64,000 nucleotides of DNA from an uncultured Clostridia bacterium (GTDB taxonomy: Bacteria; Bacillota; Clostridia; Lachnospirales; Anaerotignaceae): the NCBI GenBank assembly GCA_902477755.1, contig CABSIK010000001.1:186001-250000 (forward strand), written 5' to 3'. Of the stretch, positions 51,959-60,082 are shown piece after piece (within the stretch, counting starts at the first letter, position 1; each line of letters begins with the position of its first letter). The translations under genes were made by a program, and so were the position numbers. The notes beneath the pieces are model-generated. The model ran no database searches. It had not been told where the DNA came from and worked only from the letters and a program-made list of their open reading frames with translations.

Positions 51959-52684
51959 CTATTCTCGTTGCATTCCAAATTTTGTACGCATTTGCTGAAG
52001 CACTCGTTTTTCAATTCGAGAGACTTGTACTTGAGATATGCCAAGACGCGCAGCAATCTGGGACTGCGTATAATCTCCGAAATATCGCATCATTAATATC
52101 TGGCGCTCTTTGTGATTTAACGTGTTTAGTGCTTCTTCCAAGAACAGACGATCAATAATTTCATCTTCTTCCGCTTTTCCAATGAATTCTGCCAACTCCG
52201 TTTTTCTTCCGTTTTCCCCTTCAAATACTGCTGATGACAGACTTTCTACGTCCTTCACCGCTTCCAGTGCTGGCATAAGTTCTTCCATGGATATGCCAAG
52301 AGCCGCTGCCAGTTCCTGTAATGTAATATCTCTTTCCAATTCTTTGGTCAGTTTTTCTCGCATTTTCGCAGCCTGTACTGCCAAAGTCTTTAGTGTACGG
52401 CTGACTTTTATCATACCATCATCTCTGCAAAACCGCCGTATTTCCCCCATAATCATAGGTACTGCATAAGTAGAAAATTTGACATCATAAGAAAAATCAA
52501 ATTTATCAATACATTTCAGCAATCCAATGGCACCAATCTGATATAAATCCTCTGGATCATATCCTCGACCGTAAAATCGTTTTACGATATTCCAAATCAA
52601 ACCTGCATTTTCCTGCAGTAGAATTTCTTTTGCTTCCTGACTACCCTGTTGTGCTTGACGGATATATTCCCGTGTTCGTTCCAA
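51959..52684 (-). CDS. sigF: RNA polymerase sporulation sigma factor SigF
   Basis: 241 residues. Region 2 (NIVKRFYGRGYDPEDLYQIGAIGLLKCIDKFDFSYDVKFSTYAVPMIMGEIRRFCRDDG) and the region 4 helix-turn-helix (YTQSQIAARLGISQVQVSRIEKR) are complete. Being the third gene after spoIIAA and spoIIAB identifies it as SigF, the first forespore sigma factor, rather than SigG. The start is probably TTG 52684, which has GAGGTGA five bases upstream. GTG 52693 is a weaker alternative. Confidence 0.93.
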   Translation of the reverse strand: MERTREYIRQAQQGSQEAKEILLQENAGLIWNIVKRFYGRGYDPEDLYQIGAIGLLKCIDKFDFSYDVKFSTYAVPMIMGEIRRFCRDDGMIKVSRTLKTLAVQAAKMREKLTKELERDITLQELAAALGISMEELMPALEAVKDVESLSSAVFEGENGRKTELAEFIGKAEEDEIIDRLFLEEALNTLNHKERQILMMRYFGDYTQSQIAARLGISQVQVSRIEKRVLQQMRTKFGMQRE

Positions 52685-52694
52685 GGCTGTCACC

Positions 52695-53117
52695 TCATTC
52701 CGTTTTGAGGTTTTTTTCCATATATATTCTGGTGCCAAAATGGGGGACACTTTCTACATGCATTTTGTCCATAAAAGTTTCTATGATAGTAAATCCCATA
52801 CCAGAACGTTCCAGTTCAGGTTTTGATGTATAGAGCGGTTCCATAGCTTGTGCTATATTTTGAATACCAATGCCCCTGTCTGCCACTTCAATTTGCAGTT
52901 TCCTATCATCATATGCACAAAACAATTCCACTGTTCCGCCCTTTCCTTCATATCCATGAATGATTGCATTGGTAACAGCTTCTGAAACTGCTGTTTTTAC
53001 ATCCGTAATGTCTGCCACTGTAGGATTCAGTTGCGCAAAAAAACCTGCTGCCACCAAACGAGCAAAACTTTCGTTTTCAGAAACAGCATCAAAGAAAATC
53101 CGCATTTGATTTTTCAT
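52695..53117 (-). CDS. spoIIAB: Anti-sigma F factor / serine kinase SpoIIAB
   Basis: 140 residues. The GHKL ATPase boxes are visible: EAVTNAIIHGYEGK (N box), VADRGIGI (G1) and ERSGMGFTIIETFMD (G2). It holds SigF inactive and phosphorylates SpoIIAA. It overlaps spoIIAA by four bases and ends 10 bases before sigF, so the three are one operon. Confidence 0.96.
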   Translation of the reverse strand: MKNQMRIFFDAVSENESFARLVAAGFFAQLNPTVADITDVKTAVSEAVTNAIIHGYEGKGGTVELFCAYDDRKLQIEVADRGIGIQNIAQAMEPLYTSKPELERSGMGFTIIETFMDKMHVESVPHFGTRIYMEKNLKTE

Positions 53118-53467
53118 TTTTGCATTCCTCCTTTCAAATCCGCAAGTGCCGCTTCCTCTGTTTCATAAAACGGAAACAGCTTATCAAGGGCTGAAAGTTG
53201 AAATATTTCCTTTACACGCTGGCTGGGACAGGAAACGGCTATTTTTCCGCCTAGACGCTGTACCAACTTATATCTTCCAATGAGCACACCAATACCAGAA
53301 CTATCCATAAAAGAAACTTGTGCAAAACTAAAAAGAATACTCCGGCTGTTTGTCTCCTCAAAAGCCTGATCTACCTGTTGTCGCAATTTTTCACAAGTAT
53401 GATGATCTATATCACCTTGAATTTTTACCAGCAAAATATGATCTGATGTTTTCCATGTAATCTCCAT
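53114..53467 (-). CDS. spoIIAA: Anti-anti-sigma factor SpoIIAA
   Basis: 117 residues with a STAS fold. The phosphorylated serine lies in MDSSGIGVLIGRY (Ser56 or Ser57). Unphosphorylated SpoIIAA displaces SigF from SpoIIAB in the forespore. GAGGAGGAG is upstream. A SigH/Spo0A-driven promoter is expected, and GTGAAT about 20 bases upstream would suit a SigH -10, but the -35 is unclear. Confidence 0.95.
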   Translation of the reverse strand: MEITWKTSDHILLVKIQGDIDHHTCEKLRQQVDQAFEETNSRSILFSFAQVSFMDSSGIGVLIGRYKLVQRLGGKIAVSCPSQRVKEIFQLSALDKLFPFYETEEAALADLKGGMQK

Positions 53468-53595
53468 AATGCTCCTCCTCTCAAATTCACTATACCTGAT
53501 TTTATGTTCTTTTTATGATTTTTCGTCCTGCAAAATCTGCCATGTCCACCCTTGTCCCTGCAAAAAAGGACAGATTTAAACATTCTATGACAGGC

Positions 53596-53623
53596 ACAGA
53601 CAAAAGTGATTCTGCATAGAATA
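53596..53623 (+). promoter_or_regulatory. Possible mother-cell (SigK/SigE) promoter of sigK
   Basis: AC at 53596-53597, 17 bases, then CATAGAATA at 53615-53623, matching the SigK form AC-N16/17-CATANNNTA. It would give autoregulation or SigE-dependent expression. Confidence 0.5.
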
Positions 53624-53652
53624 AATCAATCGCAAAAACGGGGGTGGCGATT

Positions 53653-54345
53653 TTGCTGCTGGCATTTTTTTGTCTGATTGGAGCCTGTGGGTGCAGTGGG
53701 AATGGTTCTTTTCCAAAACCGCTTTCTTCTCAGGAGGAGCAAAAAACGCTTGAAATTTTCTTCCATGGTACAGAAAAAGAAAAAGCGGAGGCAAAAGAAA
53801 AATTGGTTTTGCATAACCTTCGATTGGTAGCACACATTGCAAAAAAATATACAGCTTCTCCGAAAGATACAGAAGAAATGATTTCCATCGGGACAGTTGG
53901 ACTTATCAAAGCAATTCAGACTTTTAAACCCGAGAAAAAAAGCAAACTTGCTTCCTATGCATCCAGATGTATCGAAAATGAAATTCTCATGCATTTGCGA
54001 GCATTGAAGAAAACCCAAAATGAAATTTCTCTTTACGAACCTGTTGGCACTGACCGAGATGGAAATGAAATTGTTATGCTGGATATCATCAATACCGATG
54101 CGCCAGATTTTGCCTCTGACCTGGATTTTGCTATGGAATCTCAGAAATTACTGATCGCTATTGAAAAAGTATTGACACCCAGAGAACGCTTTGTTGTCTG
54201 CCTTCGATATGGTTTAGGGAAATATGATGTTCTGACACAGCAGGAAATTGCGAAAAAGTTAGGTATTTCTCGTTCTTATGTTTCCAGAATAGAAAAAAAG
54301 GCACTGCAGAAACTCTGCCGTGCCATTGAAAATAAACAGGGCTGA
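53653..54345 (+). CDS. sigK: RNA polymerase sporulation sigma factor SigK (pro-form)
   Basis: 230 residues. A hydrophobic N-terminal pro-sequence (MLLAFFCLIGACGC) is followed by FPKPLSSQEEQKTLE, matching the SigK start FPQPLSSSEE of Bacillus. Region 2 (LRLVAHIAKKYTASPKDTEEMISIGTVGLIKAIQTF) and region 4 (LTQQEIAKKLGISRSYVSRIEKKALQKL) are complete. It directs late mother-cell genes. The gene is uninterrupted, with no skin element. The start is probably TTG 53653, with GGGGTGG five bases upstream. GTG 53644 touches that site. It is divergent from spoIIAA. Confidence 0.92.
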   Translation: MLLAFFCLIGACGCSGNGSFPKPLSSQEEQKTLEIFFHGTEKEKAEAKEKLVLHNLRLVAHIAKKYTASPKDTEEMISIGTVGLIKAIQTFKPEKKSKLASYASRCIENEILMHLRALKKTQNEISLYEPVGTDRDGNEIVMLDIINTDAPDFASDLDFAMESQKLLIAIEKVLTPRERFVVCLRYGLGKYDVLTQQEIAKKLGISRSYVSRIEKKALQKLCRAIENKQG

Positions 54346-54362
54346 ATGCCCTGATACATAAA

Positions 54363-54395
54363 TAAAAAAGCAGGCAATAAATACCTGCTTTTAAA
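54363..54395. terminator. Bidirectional terminator, sigK and MarR gene
   Basis: A 9-bp perfect stem (54366-54374 with 54384-54392) with a nine-base loop, flanked by A- and T-rich runs. The two genes converge here. Confidence 0.8.
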
Positions 54396-54408
54396 CACGT
54401 TATTGAAT

Positions 54409-54831
54409 TTAGAAATGTTTCCCTTCTGCGATAATGCGAAGCTGATTTTTCAGCACTGCAATCTCATCTTCTGCAAAACACTTCAATACTTCTTCATTGA
54501 CTTCATCTATGATTTTGGATATAGGTTCTTCCAATGCTTTTCCCTTTTCTGTTGGCACTACACGCACTTCTCGTCTGTCATCCCGATTAATCACGCGATC
54601 AATAAGCCCTTTTTTCTGCATTCTGTCCAACACACCAGAGATGGTGGAAGTTTCCAGACAAAGAATTTCAGAAATCTGCTTCGGTGTTGCAAATTCGCGC
54701 TGCCAAAGACAACTCAGTACCCCATACTGAGAAGGCGTTACATCATATTCCGATAATTTTCCGTTTAAGTACTGAAATACGGAATGTTGTGCAGTTGTCA
54801 GCAAGTAGTTAATACATTGTGTTAATTCCAT
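54409..54831 (-). CDS. MarR family transcriptional regulator
   Basis: 140 residues. The winged helix-turn-helix (TPKQISEILCLETSTISGVLDRMQKKGLIDRVINRDDRREVRVVPTEKG) is typical, with the conserved wing D-x-R-R. AAGGAT lies upstream. It stands alone, convergent with sigK and separated from the U32 gene behind it, so the target is not evident. Confidence 0.9.
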   Translation of the reverse strand: MELTQCINYLLTTAQHSVFQYLNGKLSEYDVTPSQYGVLSCLWQREFATPKQISEILCLETSTISGVLDRMQKKGLIDRVINRDDRREVRVVPTEKGKALEEPISKIIDEVNEEVLKCFAEDEIAVLKNQLRIIAEGKHF

Positions 54832-54906
54832 AAGCCCTATCCTTTTCCTTTACTAAATTGTTACACTTATTAGCATAAATGGAAATCCATTGAAAATCAA
54901 GTTTTT

Positions 54907-56157
54907 TTATTTCGTATCCGAAAGAAATTTGCGCATCATGTCAAAAGGTTTCACTGGCTGTGAAAATTTCACGCGCAGTTTTTCCTGTGGATGAGGTGCA
55001 GATGCTACAGATTCGCCTGCTTCATTATAAATTTCGGTAACCGTCATAGAGAAAGATTCACCTTTTGCAGGCATCACTTCGATTTCTTCTCCAACAGAGA
55101 ATTTATTGCGCTGTTCAATCCAAGCATAGCCTTCCGCATCACTCGCTTCCTGTACCACGCCAATGAAGTCATAGGGGCGGATATAGGAATTATTTGTATA
55201 AACCTGCTGGTTGCCATCAGGTCTGCCATAATAAAAGGCAGTTGTATAATCTCTGTGGCTTGCCTTGGATACTTCATCCAAATAATATTCAAGGTTCTGT
55301 TCATACTTTGCTGGATCTTCAAAATAATCATCAATTGCCTGACGATATGCTTTGATAACAGTCCCTACATAGAAAGGTGTTTTCATTCTGCCTTCAATTT
55401 TCAGGCTGACTACACCTGCTTCAACCAGATCGGGAATGTGGTCGATCATGCAAAGGTCTTTAGAGTTGTAGATATAAGTCCCTCTTTCATTTTCTTCAAT
55501 GGGCATATATTCTCCGGGACGTGTTTCCTCAACCAAATGATATTTCCAACGGCATGGATGCGCACAAGCCCCTTTATTGGCATCACGGCCACTGAGATAA
55601 TTACTCAGCAGGCATCTGCCGGAATAGGAAATACACATAGCACCATGCACAAATGCTTCGATTTCCATATCCTCAGGTATTTTTTCGCGGATTTCCCGAA
55701 TTTCACGCAGTGAAAGCTCTCTGGCAACCACCACACGTCTTGCCCCCAACTGGTACCACATGCGGGCACTCTGGTAGTTTGTGTTATTCGCCTGTGTGGA
55801 TACATGGATTTCCAGGTCAGGTGCCGCTTCTCTTGCAACAGCAAATACACCCAGATCAGAAATCAATACAGCATCAGCACCAAGTTCATAAATTTCTTTG
55901 AAGTAATCTGCCATACCTTCAAAATCTGCATTATGAGCAAAAATATTGGCTGTAACATATACCTTTGCGCCATGTTCGTGAGCAAAACGAATGCCCTCTG
56001 CCATGGCTTCTTTATCGAAGTTTTTTGCTTTTGCACGGAGGCTGTATGCTTCACCGCCAATATAAACAGCGTCAGCACCATACAGTACCGCAATCTTTAA
56101 TTTTTCCAGATCGCCGGCAGGAGCCAGCAATTCCGGTTTAATTTTATTCTGTGTCAT
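54907..56157 (-). CDS. Peptidase U32 family tRNA-hydroxylation protein (TrhP-like)
   Basis: 416 residues. The U32 signature EAFVHGAMCISYSGRCLLSNYLSGRDANKGACAHPCRW (about 167-204) includes the cysteines that bind an Fe-S cluster. In Bacillus the two U32 proteins YrrN/YrrO (TrhP1/2) make 5-hydroxyuridine at tRNA position 34 from prephenate. Here one gene, similar in size to YrrO, follows mltG and trmR exactly as in Bacillus yrrL-yrrM-yrrN-yrrO. That makes tRNA hydroxylation more likely than proteolysis. It overlaps trmR by 14 bases. Confidence 0.9.
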   Translation of the reverse strand: MTQNKIKPELLAPAGDLEKLKIAVLYGADAVYIGGEAYSLRAKAKNFDKEAMAEGIRFAHEHGAKVYVTANIFAHNADFEGMADYFKEIYELGADAVLISDLGVFAVAREAAPDLEIHVSTQANNTNYQSARMWYQLGARRVVVARELSLREIREIREKIPEDMEIEAFVHGAMCISYSGRCLLSNYLSGRDANKGACAHPCRWKYHLVEETRPGEYMPIEENERGTYIYNSKDLCMIDHIPDLVEAGVVSLKIEGRMKTPFYVGTVIKAYRQAIDDYFEDPAKYEQNLEYYLDEVSKASHRDYTTAFYYGRPDGNQQVYTNNSYIRPYDFIGVVQEASDAEGYAWIEQRNKFSVGEEIEVMPAKGESFSMTVTEIYNEAGESVASAPHPQEKLRVKFSQPVKPFDMMRKFLSDTK

Positions 56158-56836
56158 TTTGTTCTCCTTCTTGTGTTACAGGAATTTCTGTCTTTTTATA
56201 GCATAATGCCATGCCGTCCCCAATGGGAATGATGGAAGTTTCCAATGCGTCATTATGAGTAATATCCCACAGGAAGTTACGCAGGCGTTTATGAATGGTT
56301 CTCTGTCGTCTAGGCACACTGAAACGGGTCTGTGCAATGGTTCCGCCCTGCAGGACGTCATCAACAATGAGCAGTCCGCCTACAGGAAGCAAGCGCAGGC
56401 AATGAGGCAGGAAGTTTCCATACTGACCTTTTGCTGCATCCAGAAAAATAACATCATAAGGACCCTCCAGTGTAGGCAGGATGTTTGCTGCATCACCTTC
56501 CAGAATCTTGATCTTATCTTCCAGTCCCATACGTTTAATATTTACTCTTGCATCTTTCAGCATGACTTCGAAACGATCAATGGTAGTCACTGTTCCGTCT
56601 TCCGGCAGATATCGGCACATGAGCCCTGCGGAAAACCCTACCGCAGTACCAATCTCCAGAATATGTTTAGGTTTGTGCATAGTAAGAAGCACACTCAAAA
56701 GTCTTGCTGTTTCCAGAGGGATAATCGGTACTTCTGCCGCGATGGCTTCCCTCTGGATCTCTCCCAGAACACCATCATACATGGGCTGTACCGTACGCAG
56801 GTAGGCGTTCATGGTATCGTCTGTTACATAATTCAT
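56144..56836 (-). CDS. trmR: tRNA 5-hydroxyuridine O-methyltransferase (YrrM/TrmR family)
   Basis: 230 residues of the SAM-dependent O-methyltransferase 3 family. ILEIGTAVGFSAGLMCRYLP is the SAM-binding motif I, TTIDRFEVM motif II, and VIFLDAAKGQYGNFLP plus LLIVDDVLQGG give the metal-binding Asp residues. TrmR methylates ho5U34 to mo5U34 in tRNA, the step after TrhP, whose gene follows. The start at 56836 has GAGGAGA upstream. It lies 24 bases after mltG. Confidence 0.88.
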   Translation of the reverse strand: MNYVTDDTMNAYLRTVQPMYDGVLGEIQREAIAAEVPIIPLETARLLSVLLTMHKPKHILEIGTAVGFSAGLMCRYLPEDGTVTTIDRFEVMLKDARVNIKRMGLEDKIKILEGDAANILPTLEGPYDVIFLDAAKGQYGNFLPHCLRLLPVGGLLIVDDVLQGGTIAQTRFSVPRRQRTIHKRLRNFLWDITHNDALETSIIPIGDGMALCYKKTEIPVTQEGEQNDTE

Positions 56837-56860
56837 TCTTAATTCTCTCCTCAAAAATCA

Positions 56861-58399
56861 TCATGACAGGCTTGCCTGATATTTTTCTTTGGCAGCCAGG
56901 AATTCTTCATTTGTTTCACAGAATACATGGTTGCTTTGGCCAGCAGCTTCCACTACATAATACAAATAGTTGTTATCTTCTGGATACAAAGCCGCTTTAA
57001 AGGATGCTTCACCAGGGTTCGCAATTGGCCCTAAAGGCAGACCTTTATTCAAACGGGTATTATAAGGTGAATCTGTCTGCAGATCTGCCTGTGTCAGTTC
57101 TCCGCCAGTTTTTCCAACAGCATAAAGAACAGTAGCGTCAATACCCAAAGACATATCCTGTTCCAAACGGTTATAGATTACTCCTGCTGCTCTGGCACGT
57201 TCTTCATCCAAGGTGATTTCTTTTTCAACCATAGAAGCAATGGTAACAATTTCATCCAAAGTATGGCCGCTTGCAGCCACTGCGTCCTGATATTCCTGAG
57301 TATACATCTGTTCAAAACGATCCAGCATCATGGTGATGATTTCATGGGCTGTCATACTTTCAGACAGGAAATAAGTATCCGGGAAAAGATAACCTTCCAG
57401 ACGATATTCACGATCTGGCAGATCTTTCAGGAAGCTGTGAGGGAATGTACCAGTATTTGCTTCTGTGATAAATTCTTCAGCGGTACAAAGTCCAGTTTCG
57501 GCTACGCGATCCGCAATCTGTTTAACTGTATAACCTTCAGGGATAGTCAGTTTATTCTTCGTGCTCACTTCCCCAGATTGGAGCAGCGCCATAATCTGTG
57601 TGGGGGTCATACCTGTATCCACATCATAAGTACCCATCTGGTATGTGCCATCATAGCCATTGATTTTACTGCTTAAACGGAAAGTAAAGGTATTGGAGAT
57701 CAATCCCTGTTCTTTCAGAATATTCGCAATATCTGACGTGGTTGAGCCAGAAGGAATGGTGACAGAAACTGTCTCACCTGTGAGATTTTCTGTGCTGCCG
57801 TCTGTCATCATAAGACTTTTCATAAATTGGAAAGAGAAAAAACCGATCAGCAGTGCAATCACTAGAATAATGATTACTTTAAATCCCTTTGAAAGTTTCC
57901 GTTTGTGTCTTTTCTGTCTTTGGCGTTCAGTTGTACTCCTACCGCCAGATTCGCGATATACAGTTTCTCTCCGTACGCTTTCTCTGCGTGGTGTCTCTCT
58001 GCGTGCACTTTCTTTGCGTTCTCTTACCGGTTCAACCTTGCGATACATTGCCGTTTCCTGTAGTTCACGCTCCATACGGCTGTTCCATTCTTCTTCCCTT
58101 GAAGCACGCCGGGGAACATAAGTATTTTCAAACTCTGGATCCCTTCTTGGAATCTTTGTCACACTTTGTTCTTCTGTACGCAAAGATTCTGCCGTGTTTT
58201 CTTCTCTTACTTTCGGTTTTTCCCGTACAGGCCGCGAAGTATGTTGCCCAAAATAGGCAGTATTGCTTCTGTCCCTGCGAGGAAAATAAGTAGTAGAAAA
58301 CTCCTCTTCCATATTTCTTTGCATCGAACGTCTCTGTTCAGGCGAGCGGCTTTGCTGCTGGCTTGCCTGTTCGTCGCTTCGATTGCCGTGTTCATCCAT
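56861..58399 (-). CDS. mltG: Endolytic peptidoglycan transglycosylase MltG
   Basis: 512 residues. The C-terminal YceG domain (about 210-505) has the catalytic Glu in IASMVEKEITLDEERARAAGVIYNRLEQDMSLGIDATVLY (about 388-395 for the core). A LysM-like subdomain precedes it (SVTIPSGSTTSDIANILKEQGLI). One membrane helix lies at about 174-192. The cytosolic N-terminal 170 residues are unusually long and low-complexity, rich in Arg, Glu and Gln, with RRET/RRES units. It cuts nascent glycan strands. AAAGGAGG is nine bases before ATG 58399. It heads the mltG-trmR-U32 operon. Confidence 0.95.
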   Translation of the reverse strand: MDEHGNRSDEQASQQQSRSPEQRRSMQRNMEEEFSTTYFPRRDRSNTAYFGQHTSRPVREKPKVREENTAESLRTEEQSVTKIPRRDPEFENTYVPRRASREEEWNSRMERELQETAMYRKVEPVRERKESARRETPRRESVRRETVYRESGGRSTTERQRQKRHKRKLSKGFKVIIILVIALLIGFFSFQFMKSLMMTDGSTENLTGETVSVTIPSGSTTSDIANILKEQGLISNTFTFRLSSKINGYDGTYQMGTYDVDTGMTPTQIMALLQSGEVSTKNKLTIPEGYTVKQIADRVAETGLCTAEEFITEANTGTFPHSFLKDLPDREYRLEGYLFPDTYFLSESMTAHEIITMMLDRFEQMYTQEYQDAVAASGHTLDEIVTIASMVEKEITLDEERARAAGVIYNRLEQDMSLGIDATVLYAVGKTGGELTQADLQTDSPYNTRLNKGLPLGPIANPGEASFKAALYPEDNNYLYYVVEAAGQSNHVFCETNEEFLAAKEKYQASLS

Positions 58400-58434
58400 A
58401 TCTTGTTGCCTCCTTTGATTTCTCAATCTTACTT

Positions 58435-58463
58435 ATTATACCTTTTTCCATCATTTCCGACAA
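58435..58463 (-). promoter_or_regulatory. Promoter of mltG-trmR-U32 operon
   Basis: Minus strand TTGTCG (58458-58463), 17 bases, TATAAT (58435-58440). Confidence 0.75.
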
Positions 58464-58529
58464 CCTTTTCTTTGCTGTTCCACAATATTTAAAAAAATCC
58501 TAAAAAAAACCGTAGATTTCCCAAGAAAC

Positions 58530-58557
58530 TTGCAGAAAATCCCATACCTGATATAAT
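58530..58557 (+). promoter_or_regulatory. Promoter of folC
   Basis: TTGCAG (58530-58535), 16-base spacer, TATAAT (58552-58557), 31 bases before the folC start. Confidence 0.7.
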
Positions 58558-58588
58558 GAAATACAGACTGAAAATAGAGGTGTGTAAC

Positions 58589-59881
58589 ATGAATTATATA
58601 GATTCAATCAAATATCTGGAAGAAGAAGTAGGATTTGCATCCGTTCCCGGCTTGTCCCGTATTCAGGCATTGCTGAAAAGACTTGGCAACCCCGAAAAAA
58701 AACTGCGCTGCATTCATGTGGCAGGAACAAACGGCAAGGGCTCTGCTGTTGCGATGCTGTCTTCTGTATTGCGAGAAAGCGGCTGCAAAACAGCCTCTTA
58801 TACCTCACCGCATCTGCACCGTTATAATGAACGTTTTGTAATTGATGGTCAGGAAATTTCTGACGAAGACTTTGCAGAAGAAATTTCACTCATGCGTTTG
58901 CATTGTGAAGCAATGGAAGCAGCTGGTGAAGATGTTCCAACGCTTTTTGAGATTGTTACTGCTGCAGCATTTCATTATTTTGCTGCACAAAAAGCAGATA
59001 TTGCAGTCATGGAAGTTGGACTTGGCGGCACATACGATGCTACAAATATCATTGAAGCACCCCTTTTGAGTCTCATTATGTCCATTAGTATGGATCACAT
59101 GGATTATTTAGGGAACACTTTAAGTGATATTGCTCGTGAAAAATGTGGGATCATCAAGAAAAATTGCCCTGTGGTGTTGTATTCTCAGGAAAAAATAGTA
59201 TATAATATTGCTAAGGAAATGGCGCAGGATCTTTCTGCACCCTTGTACTGTGAAACTGAAAATCAGATTTCCGTTCATAAACAAGATTTTGATGGAACTA
59301 TTTTTTCCGTGAAAAATCGTCTTATTGATTATCAAAATTTAATGCTGCCCCTTTCGGGCGATTACCAGATTATGAATTGCATAACTGTATTGAATGCCTG
59401 TGCGATTTTGAAGCAGCTTGGACTGCCTCTGACAGAAGATTCTGTTCGCAGAGGAATTTTGCATGCATCTTGGCATGGACGCATGGAAATTGTCAAAACA
59501 GATCCTCTTGTGCTTTTGGATGGCGCCCACAATGCTGATGGTATCGCAAAACTTGCCCAGTCCCTGCCCCATTATGTGGATGGGAAAAAAATTACATTAG
59601 TGTTGGGTGTATTGGGTGATAAGGAATACCCTTTGATGCTGTCCCAGATTTTCCCGTTGATCCATCAGGCTGTTTTAACAGAGCCTTTGAGCGAGCGAAA
59701 ACTTGAATTGGAATCTCTCGCTAAGGCAACAGCACATTTCCATAAACCGGTAATATTGGAAAAAGAAATCCCTCGCGCTTTTGATCGTGCATTAGAGATT
59801 ACAGATAAAAATGACATAATATTGTGCTGTGGTTCTCTATACATGATTGGCGAAATTCGAGAATATATACTTTCATTGTGA
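58589..59881 (+). CDS. folC: Folylpolyglutamate synthase / dihydrofolate synthase
   Basis: 430 residues of the Mur ligase fold. The ATP loop HVAGTNGKGSAVAML (about 48-62), the carbamylated-Lys/Mg region and the C-terminal domain LLDGAHNADGIAKLAQSL are clear. It adds glutamate to folates. The ATG at 58589 has AGAGGTG upstream. An ATG 33 bases earlier overlaps the promoter -10. It is followed within 16 bases by a small gene. Confidence 0.95.
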   Translation: MNYIDSIKYLEEEVGFASVPGLSRIQALLKRLGNPEKKLRCIHVAGTNGKGSAVAMLSSVLRESGCKTASYTSPHLHRYNERFVIDGQEISDEDFAEEISLMRLHCEAMEAAGEDVPTLFEIVTAAAFHYFAAQKADIAVMEVGLGGTYDATNIIEAPLLSLIMSISMDHMDYLGNTLSDIAREKCGIIKKNCPVVLYSQEKIVYNIAKEMAQDLSAPLYCETENQISVHKQDFDGTIFSVKNRLIDYQNLMLPLSGDYQIMNCITVLNACAILKQLGLPLTEDSVRRGILHASWHGRMEIVKTDPLVLLDGAHNADGIAKLAQSLPHYVDGKKITLVLGVLGDKEYPLMLSQIFPLIHQAVLTEPLSERKLELESLAKATAHFHKPVILEKEIPRAFDRALEITDKNDIILCCGSLYMIGEIREYILSL

Positions 59882-59897
59882 TTGGAGGAATATATAA

Positions 59898-60068
59898 ATG
59901 TTGAACTTTAAAGAAGAATTGAGAAAATACCAGCCTTTAATGGAACTGGATGATATACAAAGTGCCCTGCAGCCTTCTCAGATGCAAGATTTATTAGATA
60001 TTTTGCAGCACATCGCAAAAGAAAACAAACCACAGGATACCTCTGCCAGCCAGGCTGAGGAAGCGTAA
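59898..60068 (+). CDS. 56-residue acidic soluble protein of unknown function
   Basis: The frame runs from ATG 59898 to TAA 60066-60068. GGAGGA lies seven to eight bases upstream. The peptide starts MLNFKEELRKYQPLMELDD and is predicted mainly helical, with Gln-rich middle (SALQPSQMQDLLDILQHIAKENK) and an acidic end. It sits between folC and the TPR gene with gaps of 16 and 14 bases, so it is probably part of that operon. No family was recognised. Confidence 0.7.
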   Translation: MLNFKEELRKYQPLMELDDIQSALQPSQMQDLLDILQHIAKENKPQDTSASQAEEA

Positions 60069-60082
60069 AGGAGTCGATGGAT

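Noticed and set aside
54907..56157. Collagenase-like protease role for the U32 protein
   Set aside because: The mltG-trmR neighbourhood matches the Bacillus tRNA ho5U/mo5U operon, which gives a better supported function.
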